Below are positions 51,938 to 63,848 of a DNA stretch of 64,000 nt, piece by piece. Under the pieces are notes generated by a model that searched no databases, was not told the origin of the DNA, and saw only the letters and a list, made by a program, of their open reading frames with translations. How positions within the stretch are numbered: position 1 is the first letter of the stretch; the number at the start of each line of letters is the position of its first letter. The stretch comes from Branchinecta lynchi (taxonomy: Eukaryota > Arthropoda > Branchiopoda > Anostraca > Branchinectidae). Both the position numbers and the translations under genes were made by a program. The stretch spans positions 3,668,001 through 3,732,000 of the forward strand of contig JAKZAP010000013.1 of assembly GCA_023053575.1 (NCBI GenBank), in the 5' to 3' direction.

Positions 51938-52286
51938 CTTCCCTGAAGTTATCTCGAAACAACACAGACAGCATAACCATGAACTTTTCCTACATTACTT
52001 CATCAATTCAGTCTCAATCAGTTTTCAATGATTAGAAGGACATGCCCCACTGTATGGACCCGAACACTTCCAATTCAATTTTGGTTGCTGGCTTGCTCTA
52101 CATTTTGAGTCAACAGGGCTGGCTGTAGGCACTCATGTCGCCCTTTTTGAACTAACACTCCTAATTCCAAATGAATAATTTAGATGGCTGGGCGCCAACA
52201 AAATTAATCTTCTTCTTCTTCAACGTGACAATGGAAGTCTTGAACTGTCATCGGTCAAATCAACAGACCTTTAAGGGGTAACCTCT
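51938..52286 (-). promoter_or_regulatory. region upstream of megf8 start
   Basis: This would hold the 5' UTR and possibly the core promoter. I see no clear TATA box or initiator, and no CpG island. The transcription start cannot be placed from sequence alone. Confidence 0.25.
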
Positions 52287-52295
52287 AGTTGGAAA

Positions 52296-53560
52296 GGCAC
52301 TGTCTAGGGAACCGGGAGTCGTACTTTATGTCCTACGGGCTACGGAACCGGTAGTTCTCACGGAAACCAAACCATATGAGCTGCGATTCCGGGATCTGAC
52401 GTCATTAACTAACGGAAACTTGTACGTGCTGGCTCCCGTTCCGGTAGTAATTGGAAATAGCTCACGGAAACTTCATCGCACCAGCTTCTCGTCCGGTAGC
52501 CTCACGGAATTGTGTACCCAGAAGCTAGGGAGCCGGTAGTTGATACCGGAAACTGTATAATTGGAGCTTCTGTTCCGGTAGTGTCTACGTGGAATATAAA
52601 ACTCACGGAATAGTTTGGATGAGAGCTAGGATGCCGGGATTTTCACGGACTTAGAAAAAATAACATTGGACAAAATTCACTACCGGAACCCATATATTGA
52701 GAGCTAAGGTACCGGTAGCAACTACTATTTGCTTGAAAATGACCAGCTCACGGACACAGGTGACTATGGGCTAGGGTTCCGGTAGTGACGAAAATAAAAA
52801 AAAATAGGACTCACGGACCCATGTCAGTGTAGACTAGGAAACCGGAAGTGAATATTTTTTACTCACGGAACCCAGCTCTTGCGAGCTGCGGTTCCGGTAG
52901 TGCCAAAAAATAAAATTAAAAACTCATGGACGGGTGTCAATATGGACTTTGAGTCCGGTACAGCTCACTGAATCCAGTTATACATCTTATTTTTTGTTTG
53001 CCCTACCGGAACCCCAGCCAGCAGAAGTTGGGTTCCGTTAGTTAAAAATATTAGCTTCCGGTTTTCATCACTACCGGAACCCTAGCCCATAGCCATCTAT
53101 GTCCGTGAGCTGGTCATTTTCAAGCAAATAGTAGTTTCTACCGGTACCTCAGCTCTCAATATATGGGTTCCGGTAGTGAATTTTTTCCCATGTTATTTTC
53201 TCTAAGTCCGTGAAAATCCCGGCATCCTAGCTCTCATCCAAACTATTCCGTGAGTTTTATATTCCACGTAGACACTACCGGAACAGAAGCTCCAATTATA
53301 CAGTTTCCGGTATCAACTACCGGCTCCCTAGCTTCTGAGTACACAATTCCGTGAGGCTACCGGACGAGAAGCTGGTGCGATAAAGTTTCCGTGAGCTATT
53401 TCCAATTACTACCGGAACGGGAGCCAGCACATACAAGTTTCCGTTAGTTAATGACGTCAGATCCCGGAATCGCAGCTCATATGGTTTGGTTTCCGTGAGA
53501 ACTACCGGTTCCGTAGCCCGTACGACATAAAGTACGACTCCCGGTTCCCTAGACAGTGCC
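52296..53560. mobile_element. 1,265-bp palindromic foldback element with 9-bp target duplication
   Basis: The arms, about 630 bp each, are complementary from GGCACTGTCTAGGGAACC at the left to its inverse at the right, centred near 52928. AGTTGGAAA flanks both sides (52287..52295 and 53561..53569). Each arm is built from units of roughly 80 bp with TCACGGA, GAGCTAGG and TTCCGGTAGT. A 9-bp duplication is typical of Mutator-like elements. Short open frames across the arms are not genes. Confidence 0.9.
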
Positions 53561-53569
53561 AGTTGGAAA

Positions 53570-55690
53570 ATATAAGAAATTGTCGTATAAATATACAAAA
53601 TCTGGATATCCAATCATACATATACACCTCGCGGTCACTAGCCAACTATTTGGCTACTGTAACAAATTTCTATAGGAAAAGCCGGCGTTGCCGACTAGTT
53701 GGCTACGAGATAAATCGTATAAGGTTTGTGTTTCTGTTCCAACTAGTCCACCACTGGAAGAAATTTCGTATAGGAATCCCCGGGTTGCCGACTAGTTCCC
53801 TACAAGAAAAATTCGCATAGGATTCTTGTTTGTGTTCCAACTAGTCCGCCACTGTAAGAAGTTTCTTATAGGAAATCCCGCGTTGCCGACTAGTTGGATA
53901 CGAGAACAATTCGTATAGGATTTTTGTTTTGTGTTCCAACTAGTCCGCCACTGAGAAATTTCGTATAGGAAATCCCGCGTTGCCGACTAGTTGGCTACGG
54001 GAAAAATTCGTATAGGATTTTTGTTTGTGTTCCAACTAATCCGCCACTGTATCGGAAATCCCGCGTTGCCGACTAGTTGGCTACGAGAAAAATTCGTATA
54101 GGTTTTTTGTTTGTGTTCCAACAAGTCCGCCACTGTAAGAATTTTCGTATAGGAAATCCCGCGTTGCCGACTAGTTGACTACGAAAAAAATTCGTATAGG
54201 ATTTTTGTTTGTGTTCCAACTACTCGGTCACTGTAAGAAATTTCGTATAGGAAATCCCGCGTTGCCAACTAGTTAGCTACGATCAGAAATCATATAGGAG
54301 AAAAGTTTGTAGCCAACTAGTTCCCTACCGTAAGAAATTTTGTATAGGAAATCCCACATTGTCAACTAGTTGACTCAAACGAGAGATCGTATAGTAGAAA
54401 ACTTTATATCCATCTAGTTGAATAAATTTCACACTCGTATAGGGATTATTAGAATTTCAGAAAATACCCAACTAGTCGGAACAGCTTTTAGTCTCAACAA
54501 GGATTTCGATCCCATTAGTTGGCTATGCACCACTTTGTCTAATAGTCAATGAATTAACAGCCATCTCATTGGATAGTCAATTTGTCTCTATACATTTTTT
54601 CTTATTTTAGAGAATTAGTTTGATAATTCTGTATTCCTTGACGAATTTTCTTATGTAAGCCAACTAGTTGGATATAAAGTTTTCTCCTATACGATTTCTC
54701 GTCGTAGCCAACTAGTCGGCAACGCGGGATATCCTATACGAAACTTCTTACAGTGGCGGACTAGTTGGAACAGAAACAAAAATCCTATACGGATTTTTCT
54801 CGTAGCCAACTAGTCGGCAACGCGGGATTTCCTGTACGAAACTTCTTACAGTGTCGGACCAGTTCGAACAGAAACAAAAATCGTATACGGATTTTTCCAG
54901 AGTAAAATAACACCAGGGAGTAGCGCCAAGACCTATGCTTTCCATGCTTTGCAAACGGGCTATACTTGTAGCGCCGCCCACGAGGCTTGCGGCATTTAAA
55001 GCCAGACAAACTTGCGGGTTTAGAAATTTCTAGTAAAGCAAAGGGACGGTCTGCAAACACCAAGAAAACAATGAAGGCTGTATCGTTTTTTTGCGTTGTT
55101 CAGAATATGAAGTTATCGGAGCAAGCGTTGGTGAACGACTGAATGAGTTTCAGTAGGGATGTTCTCTACCGCTAGTACTGCTAGTATCGCTGCTAATTGA
55201 GTGTTTGTCAATTTTGACAAGTTTTGCCACTACTTCCTAGTGTTATTTTGCTCTGGATTTTTCTCGTAGCCAACTAGTCGGCAACGCGGGATTTCCTATT
55301 CGAAATTTCTTACAGTGGCGGACTTCTTGGAACACAAACAAAAATCCTATACGAATTTTTCTCGTAGCCAACTATTCGCAACGCGGGATTTCGTGTACGA
55401 AACTACTTACAGTGGTGGACTAGTTGGAACACAAACAAAAATCCTATACGGATTTTTCTCGTAGCCAACTAGTTGGCAACGCCGGATTTCCTATACGAAA
55501 TTTCTTACAGTGGCGGACTAGTCGGAACACAAACAAAAATCCTATACGATTTTTTCTCGTAGCCAACTAGTCGGCAACGCCGGCGTTTCCTATCGGAATT
55601 TTTTACAGCAGCCAACTAGTTGGCTAGTGACCGCGAGGTGTATATGTATGATTGGATATTCAGATTTTGTACATTTATACGACAATTTAT
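53570..55690. mobile_element. 2.1-kb inverted tandem array (foldback type 2)
   Basis: The left arm (53570..54420) has eight units of 90-100 bp with GTTGCCGACTAGTTGGCTAC and TTCGTATAGGATTTTTGTTT. The right arm (54650..55690) carries the same units inverted. The outer ends GTATAAATATACAAAATCTG and CAGATTTTGTACATTTATAC pair. The centre near 54600 is unique. The first element's target site lies at its left edge, so the arrays are nested or adjacent. Confidence 0.85.
54898..55255. mobile_element. hAT-type MITE, 358 bp, nested in the inverted array
   Basis: The ends CAGAGTAAAATAACAC and GTGTTATTTTGCTCTG match at 15 of 16 positions. GATTTTTC is duplicated on both sides (54890..54897, 55256..55263). 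An 8-bp duplication with CAGAG ends defines the hAT superfamily. It interrupts one unit of the right arm. Confidence 0.9.
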
Positions 55691-56455
55691 AATAGGATTT
55701 CCAAACTCGGATTTCCAACTCGCGAAACTCCTAAGGCGTATTTCGCTGTTCCCCGAGGACTCGAACGGAACGGCGAGAATAGAGAGAGTCACTCCACGCG
55801 GACTCAGCGTAGAAACAGCGACAACACGGGGAATGCTTCCAAAATGGGTTTTGTTCAAAAATAATAAATATGCAGTTGATGAAATTAGTCTGGATCCACT
55901 TCATTTTAGGCTTTGTTTATTCTGAGTGTTTTCATTTAATTTACGTAGCACCAACACCAACAAAAATTGATTCCCCTCCGAATCTGAAAGGGAGTCTTTT
56001 TTATTGATGGTGATGATAATCGGAGCATTCCCCGTCCGTGGGGACTCGCGAGAATACGGGGACATACCCCGGGACAAACAAAAACGCGGTGACTCCTCAA
56101 GTGGACTCCTCGGGGAACGGCGAGAATACGCTTATATTGGTGCTAGCGTCGAGCTTGACGAGATCAATCCACCCTATCGTGGACTTGAACTCCACAACGT
56201 TTAGCTTTATTATTAGACTGCCGGATTTTTTCAGGGATTATCATACCGCCGGAAATCACCCTCCTCTGTCTGCAGAGACACGTGCTTGCCAATAGAAGAC
56301 AAGCGGTTAAACTGCTGCACACTGCAGACCTGGAGGAAGCAACCGGCCTGTGCGGATTATCTGCTGTTCGCTGTGGAAGGGACTCCACATAAAATAAATA
56401 AAAAGTAAAATCTTCTCGAGCTTGTGTCGGAGATTTGTTCTGTGAGTCAAGAGGT
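55691..56455. other. intergenic, repeated GGAACGGCGAGAATACG words
   Basis: GAACGGCGAGAATA occurs at 55773 and 56114, and a related stretch at 57255..57310 is inverted (CTCGCCGCTCCCCGAGGACTC). It may be the ends of another diverged element. No gene seen. Confidence 0.4.
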
Positions 56456-56460
56456 CTTAA

Positions 56461-56719
56461 TTGTACCGTGTTCTTCAAAACTGTGCTAACTACATTTTCA
56501 TAATTTTTGTGCCCAGTTTTGTGTATGCCATCTGCATGAAGAAAGTAGGAGCTCAGAAAGTTAAAACTAATCTACCTGTTAGATGGTGCTCATGTGGTCA
56601 TCTTAGACTTAGCACAGTTTTATAGAATACCAAATCAGCTATGTTCTTTCCAATGGTATATAGTTAACTCAGTTTTAAAAAAAATTTCAGTTAGCACGGT
56701 TTTGAAGAACACGGTACAA
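56461..56719. mobile_element. MITE with TTGTACCGTGTTCTTCAAAA ends
   Basis: A 31-bp terminal inverted repeat runs from TTGTACCGTGTTCTTCAAAA to its inverse at 56719, with one or two mismatches. The length is 259 bp, and no coding capacity was seen. The target duplication is unclear. Confidence 0.8.
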
Positions 56720-57311
56720 TTCGCTTCATTCTGAATGTAATTCAGCAGTAGAGGGATGTCTGCTGTTCAATACTCTTGATGACTAACTCTTCGTGCCGAT
56801 GAGGAATCGCCGCATGCCTAGCGCAGAGCCGTGACTTCACCACAGCTGCAAACGCCGCTGATTGGTTGACATAGGATTTGATTCATCATCCGGGCGACGT
56901 TTCTCGTTCTCCCGAGGTTCACTGGTATGTTTTGGACTTCGTCACAGAAAGTATTGGAGAGCCTTTTTGTGTTTGTGTAAACCGACAACCTCCCATTATG
57001 AAGTCGAAAAATATCAACTTTTCGTAAAAGCCAGACTTCACCTTGTAGGAGTTGTAGGTACACAGGTCTTTCGTCCAGTCAAGCCAACTCTTCCGGATAC
57101 CATGAAAATGCTGATGGCTAATTTGCTGGTATTCAAATATACATGTTCCTTTAGCTGCTCTCTTGTCTACCCAAACTACTCTTCCGATTCCGGTGCCCCA
57201 TAGATTTGCATATTTATTCTGAACACCCAGCGTATTGCCTCTGTGACACCTTCCAGATTCTTGAGGCGTATCCTCGCCGCTCCCCGAGGACTCCACTTGA
57301 GGAGTCCCCGC

Positions 57312-57570
57312 GTTTTTATGGCACTTGCCTTCCGGCCAAGTGCCATATACCGATCACTTTTCCGTCGGTCGGTCGGTTAGTCCGGTGATCGCGAGTTAGG
57401 GTACTTCCTGATGTGCTAGGACGATGAAACCTGGCAGGCATATTAGTGACCCGACCAAACTAAGCTGGAAATAGCCAATTGCCCGATCCAACCATCGTGG
57501 GGGAAGGAGGGGAGCCGGAATCCGGAATCCCCTCCCCCAATGTTCCAGAAACCGTCGGCACACGGGCCAA
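57312..57570 (-). mobile_element. family B Pearl-like element, 3' end with hairpin
   Basis: TATGGCACTTG and CAAGTGCCATA form a perfect hairpin (57316..57346) next to the GTCGGTCGGTCGG run. The core is cut off at about 57570. Confidence 0.7.
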
Positions 57571-58165
57571 GCGACGTCGCTTGGTCCGTGATAGTTTATG
57601 GAATTTGTTTTGTATATTTACATACTGTTACCCATACATGTTTCTGCAATGCAGTTCTGTTCACGTATACTCTAAAAGGACAGGAGGTTCAAGAAAATTT
57701 CGATGTACAAGTTTCCCGTCTGACCACAGATTTTGCATTGCCGCGAACACGACGCTATGCATGCAGTGAAATACAACTATGTTGTTGCTATGCGACACGA
57801 ATCTCGCTCGCATTCAGTATTTCAATAATGTTTACGGTAGCACCGGTAGCAGACGTACCAGTACAAAAGTTATTGCAAAGATTATTTGAATAATCTTCGA
57901 GTTATTGTGCGAGCATTAAGCCAGATCGACATACTTTATTTTGCACTAGAGTAAATTCTGACACGACTAGAACGAACGAGAAATGGGATAAAAGGCCCGC
58001 GTTGTGTCGCATTGAAAGAACTTTGCCTTTGTATAATTGCCTTTAGAATTTCTGTTGTTATATTAGAATATAGTACAGTCTTCATCGTTTCAGAGAAGCG
58101 AAGACCTTCTTAGCATCTCGGCTATCTATTGATCTATTATTATTCAGTTAGAGTCGTCTTGAAAA
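57571..58165. other. intergenic, nothing recognized
   Basis: Short open frames but no domain, no splice context and no repeat relation that I could see. Confidence 0.35.
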
Positions 58166-58320
58166 CAAAACCAAAGGTTTCGATGGGATCCCAAAATTTT
58201 AATATTTGCTCCCAACAATTCGGTCTTGTAGATATTCGGTCTTCAACAGACTTCTGAAACATTTTTACTTTCAACATTTACAAACAGGTTAAGGCCAACG
58301 GTAATAATATGAGAAGACAA
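58166..58320 (+). mobile_element. family A Pearl-like, 5' fragment
   Basis: AACCAAAGGTTTCGATGGGA and the next 100 bp match the family A left end; the core repeats are missing. Confidence 0.55.
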
Positions 58321-58329
58321 AGTTCGTAT

Positions 58330-58700
58330 TTGACAGTGCAAACCGGATCCGCCAGCTGAATTTCAACAAGTTCAAATAAATTCAGATATCCGTTTTGCGC
58401 TGTCAAATATTCAAATATGGATTCAGGATACGGTTTAACCTATAGCCTACGTCGTATCTCCTTCCTTCCTTACTTCTGCCCAACTTCCGGTTTCGGCCGG
58501 ATTCCAGACAAACTACTTGTCTGGCAAAAAACTAAATATATTCAAACAATATTTACAACGGATATACGTCAGCTACGATTCTTCTTCAGCGATATTTCGG
58601 CCCTTCTTGGCAAGGATCCTCGTCAGGCTGTCAATATCGCATGAAGAAGAATCGTAGCTGACGTATATCCGTTGTAAACATTGTTTGAATATATGTTTGC
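58330..58700. mobile_element. two small foldback elements (family 1 related)
   Basis: TTTGACAGTGCAAACCGGAT at 58332 pairs with the sequence near 58394..58413. CAATATTTACAACGGATATA near 58547 pairs with TATATCCGTTGTAAACATTG near 58662. Between is GGCCCTTCTTGGCAAGGATC. Confidence 0.7.
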
Positions 58701-58726
58701 TTGGGCTCAAAGAGTATTTAAACAAG

Positions 58727-59685
58727 ACCAAAGGTGTCGATGGGATCCCAAAAATCTAATATGTGATTCAGACAATCGGGTCTTGTCTTTGTCAGATCCG
58801 GTCTGACAGGCTAATCATCAGAGAAAACCAAGTTCAGATATACCTTTATAAGCCATGTCTTTTGACGATACTGACCGAGACTTCCTGGTTTACTTCTGAC
58901 AAGTTCCGGTTTCGTCCGATTTCCGAGCTAACTACTAGTCCAGCAAAAAAGAAAATTCAGAAACAAATCCAGGGTATCTCCTTATCCCTATAAAGAACAT
59001 CTAATCAACTTTGAATAAAAGTTTGACTTCCTTAATCTGTCATTTAATCGAACTTTTGCTTTTAACAAATTTTCCGGTTTTGGCCGGATTCCGGGCGAAC
59101 TAGTTGTCTGGCGAGAAAATGATTTTCCCCATCCTTTAGCATGTCTTTTTACCCATAAACCGAATAATCAGCTTCAAATTAAACTTTTACTTTTAACCAA
59201 CTTTCCGTTTTCGCCGGATTCCGGACTAACTACTTGTTCGGCGAGAAAATTGTTTTCACCATCTTGTTCAACATGTCTTCTTACCCCTAAATCGACCATT
59301 TAATCAACTTCAAACAAAACTTTTACTTTTAACCAACTTTCCGGTTTTTGCCGGATTCCGGACGAACTACTTGTCCGGCGAGAAAATAATCTTCCACTAT
59401 CGTGCTCAGCATGCCTTCTTACCCCATAATCGACTATCACATTAGCTGTTTAAAAATATTTTGTTTGTCCCTTAATTTGAACCCCCTCCCCCACCCTTAA
59501 ATGTGGAGCTACATAGCCCATCTACGAACTTGACCTTACCCTTGACCCAATGAATCCTCAAACCCAGTTTCAACAAAATATCTCATTCCCTTCGAGAGTT
59601 ATCGTGCTTACAGATAGACGGACAGACGGGCATTTTTGCGATGTCATAAGTATCCTTCCACTTACGTTTTGGGATCCCAAAAACA
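58727..59685 (+). mobile_element. family A Pearl-like element
   Basis: It runs from GACCAAAGGTGTCGATGGG to ACGTTTTGGGATCCCAAAAA, with about five core units and AGACGGACAGACGGG. It is a full copy in intergenic DNA. Confidence 0.7.
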
Positions 59686-60440
59686 ACGACTGATATGGCC
59701 GTCACTGTAAAATGCATCTTTCATTTTTGGCTGCGGCAGGGTTCTCTCATAACGAACGGCCTAGTTCGTGGTATTAAAGAACCCCTCTTGCTTTTCACTG
59801 TTTTCATACACACAGTGACGACATGCGTGGCCTGTTAACCTCTGAAATCTGCTTCTTAAGAAAATCTATGTTTGTCGCTTTATTTGAATTTTTCGCTTTT
59901 CAGATCTAGCCGAGATTTTGAGGGTTTGCCGGACAATAACTTGTGCGCATTAGAGCGCTTTTGTAGTCAGGCGTGGCAAAACAGGATTTTCTCCCATTTC
60001 TATAAACTTAACACACAAATTTAAATTTGCTGCGCAAAAAATCCAACATTTTCTAACGAAGCCTAGCCAGAGTCAAGAGAATCCCTAATTTCGAAAGGAA
60101 AGTATGAGTAATTTATAAAACACTATTTCCGGGCCATTTTATCGTGGAAAAGCCATTTCTAGTAAGAGCTGTGCTTTGTGCTCCGTTAGTTGCTGCAATT
60201 CCCTGGGATCTATGACTATGGAACGGACCCGAAAGGGGGGTCTGGAGGGCGCCACACTTTACGACACCCCACTGTCGGCACTAGGCCGCTTCTCTCCCCC
60301 CCCCCCAACAGAGAAGAGCTAGCTACGCCCCTGCTCAGATGTCCCACTTAAAGTCCGGACCGCATCCAATGAATATGGGGGGGGGGGGAGGCCGAAGGGT
60401 GGGGTGGGGGCCGAAATCATGTGACACGCTTAGAGGGGAG
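59686..60440. other. intergenic, nothing recognized
   Basis: A C run (60294) and a G run (60378) flank a stretch that may be another palindromic element, but I could not pair the arms. No gene. Confidence 0.35.
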
Positions 60441-61435
60441 GGATCTGGATGGATCGCGAAATTAGGATACTTCCATATGTGCTAAGGATGATAAAACTTG
60501 GCAGAGCATATTACTCTCCGGTACGGCTTATGCGCGCCTATCCCCTCACCACCGTCTTATCCGTTTGTTTCGTTGATTTTGTGTATATTTCGTTTTCTTT
60601 TTTTGTGTTTTTTTTTACTTATTCCTACTCCACCATATTTACTTCATGTATTGTGTGGGTGATAAATAAATTAAATTAAATTTAATTAGTGATCCGACCA
60701 AATAAGACTTAAGGACCCGACACAATGCCCTACAAAGACTTCCGTTCCTGGATAAGACTATTTTTCGGGGAGTTGAGGGAGGGGGAATCCGGTAATTACT
60801 GACTTCCATAGGTTGCAAACAAATGGTCCGGTTCAAGTGAAACTTCATGGGTGATGAGAACTGATGACCTTGATATGCAAAGCATGTGTCAGAACCCCAC
60901 ACGGCCATGGTTGGAGAAGTTGGGGGGGTGGGGGTCCGACTACTCTGTGACATGCTCAAAAACCAAACGGATGAGCCGAATGGGATGCAAGTTAGATAGT
61001 ACCAAGTGTATGCGGCCTAGATTTGTCATTTGGCGTCCGAACTGGATCCAACCAAAGTAGGAGAAGGATGAAGCGGGAACCGGAAATTTGAAGATATGCT
61101 CTTATTTGAGTTAAACCTGATGGACGGGAAGAGGAGATGTTAGAGATGCGAAGTTTATGTGTCCGAGTCGTATTCGGCCACAGTGGGGGGAGTTGGAGGG
61201 GAACTCCCGGAAATGTTGTGGCTCACATAGGGGTTAAACGAGTGGAATGATTTGAATGAAACTTTGAAAGTAGAGAGATCGTATGCTTTAGATCGCATAT
61301 GTTTGGCTCTGGACCGGTTCCGAGCACGGCGGGGAGGGGTACCGGAATTTCCGGAAAAATGCTCGGATTTACTTTCTCGTTTTCTCACCTACTTGTAACA
61401 AGTGCCATACGAGCTCGTAGCTCTTGTTTTAGTTA
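60441..61435 (-). mobile_element. family B Pearl-like element, minus orientation, with LINE tail
   Basis: It ends at 61435 with ACAAGAGCTACGAGCTCG (complement) and has core units with CGGAATTTCCGG and GGATCC. A LINE 3' tail (CCTACTCCACCATA...AATAAATTAAATT) is inserted at about 60540..60690. Confidence 0.6.
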
Positions 61436-61679
61436 GTTTCTCGGTGTAGTACGAATTCATTATTTGCTTCAACCCAGTTACTGAGTTGCGGTAAGTTCTT
61501 TCTCTCGTTCTTTACCATTTACGGTAGCTTCAGCTGGTTGCTGTTCATTTGTTCAGTTCTTAGGATTGCAGTACTTCAAGAATAAGCACGTCTCTTGACA
61601 TGAAGACTAGCCTACTTTTGCTTGCTGTAAATTCCGAACAAAAGTACTTTGTATTTAATTTATCGGAAAATTTCGCACC

Positions 61680-61900
61680 TTTCGTTTCGCTAGACAGCTC
61701 TGGGCTTAATAGGAAATCTTGGGATCGCAAAAAGGCAGTTTTATCATAAGTTTCTCCACAGAATTGATGGAATTTTGGGGGGCTTGAACCATGTTAAAAG
61801 CTAGAATTTGCATGGGAAGTATTTGAATGTTGCCAGAAAAAAAAAGGCGGATTCAGAAAATTTCGCCTGCGGCGCCTTACTTAATCCTGGCTACAGCCGA
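61680..61900 (+). repeat. family C repeat, 3' part
   Basis: It shares GGCTAGAATTTG-type sequence, TGCCAGAAAAAAAAAGGC and TTTCGCCTGCGGCGC with 17520..17600 and 49290..49350. Confidence 0.5.
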
Positions 61901-62740
61901 TAGCGACGTTGTCACTTTGCGGGAACGCCGTTTTCTGCGATTATTTCAAGTCCTGTTGGTAATAAAGGAAAGCTCTACCAAAGGTAAAAGGCTAAGTGAC
62001 GGCGTATCCATGAAAAAAAAAAACAGAAGCGGAAAGGCGTGAAAACGAGCCAATTTTTCTCTTTAGACTTGTTTGTATATATTGAGCAACTTTTTACGTT
62101 GTAGCTTCATAAAGACAATTCGCTGTGTTTTTAGAATCTATAAGAACGGTGTCTCCGCAGTGGAAAGTCGTAACTGTCATACAGGGGCATAATTTTACAT
62201 TTTCTTATCTTTACGTCATGCAATCTATTTTCTTAATTTAATGAATTCATATGCAACATGCAACCTGTCAGTTTTAGGTACATACACGTTGGAAGATGGT
62301 GCTGGAAACGCAATAGAGAATCCCAGTCCCGCCCGAACCATTAGGTTCCATTGCCCACGCAACTCTGGCGGAATGCCAATGGACGCCCAATACTTGTTGC
62401 GTTTTTGATCCGAATTCTCCTTGCGATTCTCCTCGCAATTTTTGGACTATTCAGATGAAGCGAATTCTTCTGTTCTTGCGTTTTTCTCAGAATCGAGAAC
62501 GGAGAAAGCCTCGCGATTCTGCCGAATCGAGAAGTTGCTCCGATGGTGAATTCTCGATTCTCCTCTCTGATTGGTCAACAGAGTGCGGGTGTTCAATATA
62601 CATAAACACGTATACCGGGTTACGGATGAGCTGCCAAATTAGTGCTTTTGTCAAAAGCGAGAATGGAGAAGCCAGAGGACCAAAAACGGTAATTTGTACA
62701 AGAATTCAGAAGCAAGAATTCAGAACGGAGAATTAGGATA
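61901..62740. other. intergenic, nothing firm
   Basis: 62390..62740 is dense in GAATTCTC/GAGAATTC words in both orientations and may be another diverged foldback element. No gene seen. Confidence 0.35.
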
Positions 62741-62741
62741 A

Positions 62742-63507
62742 CAAGAGCTACGAGCTCATATGGCACTTGTTACGAGTAGGCACGGCTCGGTTATGTCAAT
62801 GGTATATCTAGTGTTTGCTATGTGTCTTCCCACCAAGTTTCATCTCAATCCCTCCACTCATAGCGTTTTCCAATATTTCCGGTTGCCCCCTCCAGCTCCC
62901 CCCAAAAGTCACCGGATCCGGTCCGGATTTTAAGTGGGTCGTCTGAGGCATGAGGTCTTTCCAAATATCAAGTTTCATCGAGATCCGGTCACCCGTTCAA
63001 AAGTTATAAATACCTCAAGATTCCGGATTCCCCCTCCCTCCACTCCCCGAATCGGCTCGGTCATGTTAATGATGTATCTAGTGTTTGCTAGGTGTCTTCC
63101 CACCAAGTTTCATCTCGATCCCTCCACTCATAGCGTTTCCCAAGATTTCCGGTTGCCCCTCCAGCCCCCCCCCCAAAAAAGTCACTGGATCCGGTCCAGA
63201 TTTTAAGTGGGTTGTCTGAGGCATGAGGTTTTTCCAAATATTAAGTTTCATCGAGATCCGATCACCCATTCAAAAGTAATAAATACCTCAAGATTCCGGA
63301 TTCCCCCTCCCTCCACTCCCCCCACGGTGCTCGGATGGGGGAAGTGACTATTTTCAACTTAATCATTTGGGGTCCCTGATACGCCTGCCAAGTTTTTATC
63401 GTCCTAGCTTATGTGGAAGTGCCCGAACTAGCAAAACCTGGACAGACCGACGGACGGACAGAAATTGCGATCGCTATATGGCACTTGGCCGAAGGGCAAG
63501 TGCCATA
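62742..63507 (+). mobile_element. family B Pearl-like element, complete, with 3' hairpin
   Basis: It begins AACAAGAGCTACGAGCTCAT and holds two core units of 270 bp (GTGTTTGCTA at 62811 and 63081). Then come GACCGACGGACGGACAG and a perfect 11-bp-stem hairpin TATGGCACTTG...CAAGTGCCATA at 63477..63507. A 3' hairpin without terminal inverted repeats is the mark of helitron-like elements. Confidence 0.7.
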
Positions 63508-63691
63508 AAAAACGCAACTACTGAATGCAAGAGAAACATAATATTCGCATTAAAACTTTACTGTAACCTTTCACGAACGTCCACGTCAAGGTAAGTTGTA
63601 CAACCGACTGTAGAAAAATTTCAATCTAGAATTCTTGTATGGCGACTTTCTCCCTGCAGCCTTGCTAGATTTGCACTCAGCTACGATCAAT

Positions 63692-63848
63692 TTAGATGAT
63701 AATTCTGATGTTATTGGCTCTTAGTTCCTCGTCGGATGGCAGCTTGATCTTAGCTGGTTCTGCGTAGTCAGGATCAACCAAAGGTAGACCAAGACCTTCT
63801 CTCCTGTTTAGCTCAATGTAAGCTTCTTGGTGTGCCCACCGGTCCAAG
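63692..63848 (-). CDS. ndufb11: NDUFB11 last exon (complex I beta subcomplex subunit)
   Basis: The exon is 157 nt, from acceptor tttttcttatag to a TAA stop at 63692. It codes 51 residues: LDRWAHQEAYIELNRRE, then GLGLPLVDPDYAEPAKIKLP and SDEEL. Human NDUFB11 has the same C-terminal pattern (W-x-x-R-E-A, GLP, DPSKIQLPEDE). NDUFB11 is an accessory subunit of mitochondrial NADH:ubiquinone oxidoreductase, with one membrane helix that would be coded in exons right of the window. I saw no AATAAA close to the stop. Confidence 0.78.

Noticed and set aside
2258..51937. Attractin rather than MEGF8
   Set aside because: No EGF before the CUB, no C-type lectin segment, and the GNCS...CPDIDEC to laminin-EGF order matches MEGF8.
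52296..53613. 98-codon minus-strand frame (VVLYVVRATEPVVLTETKPYE)
   Set aside because: It is part of the palindromic foldback arm. The same sequence exists inverted in the other arm.
57266..57310. CTCCCCGAGGACTCCACTTG and related words as a possible CpG promoter
   Set aside because: The words recur at 55760 and 56100 as part of a repeat, and no gene start is near.
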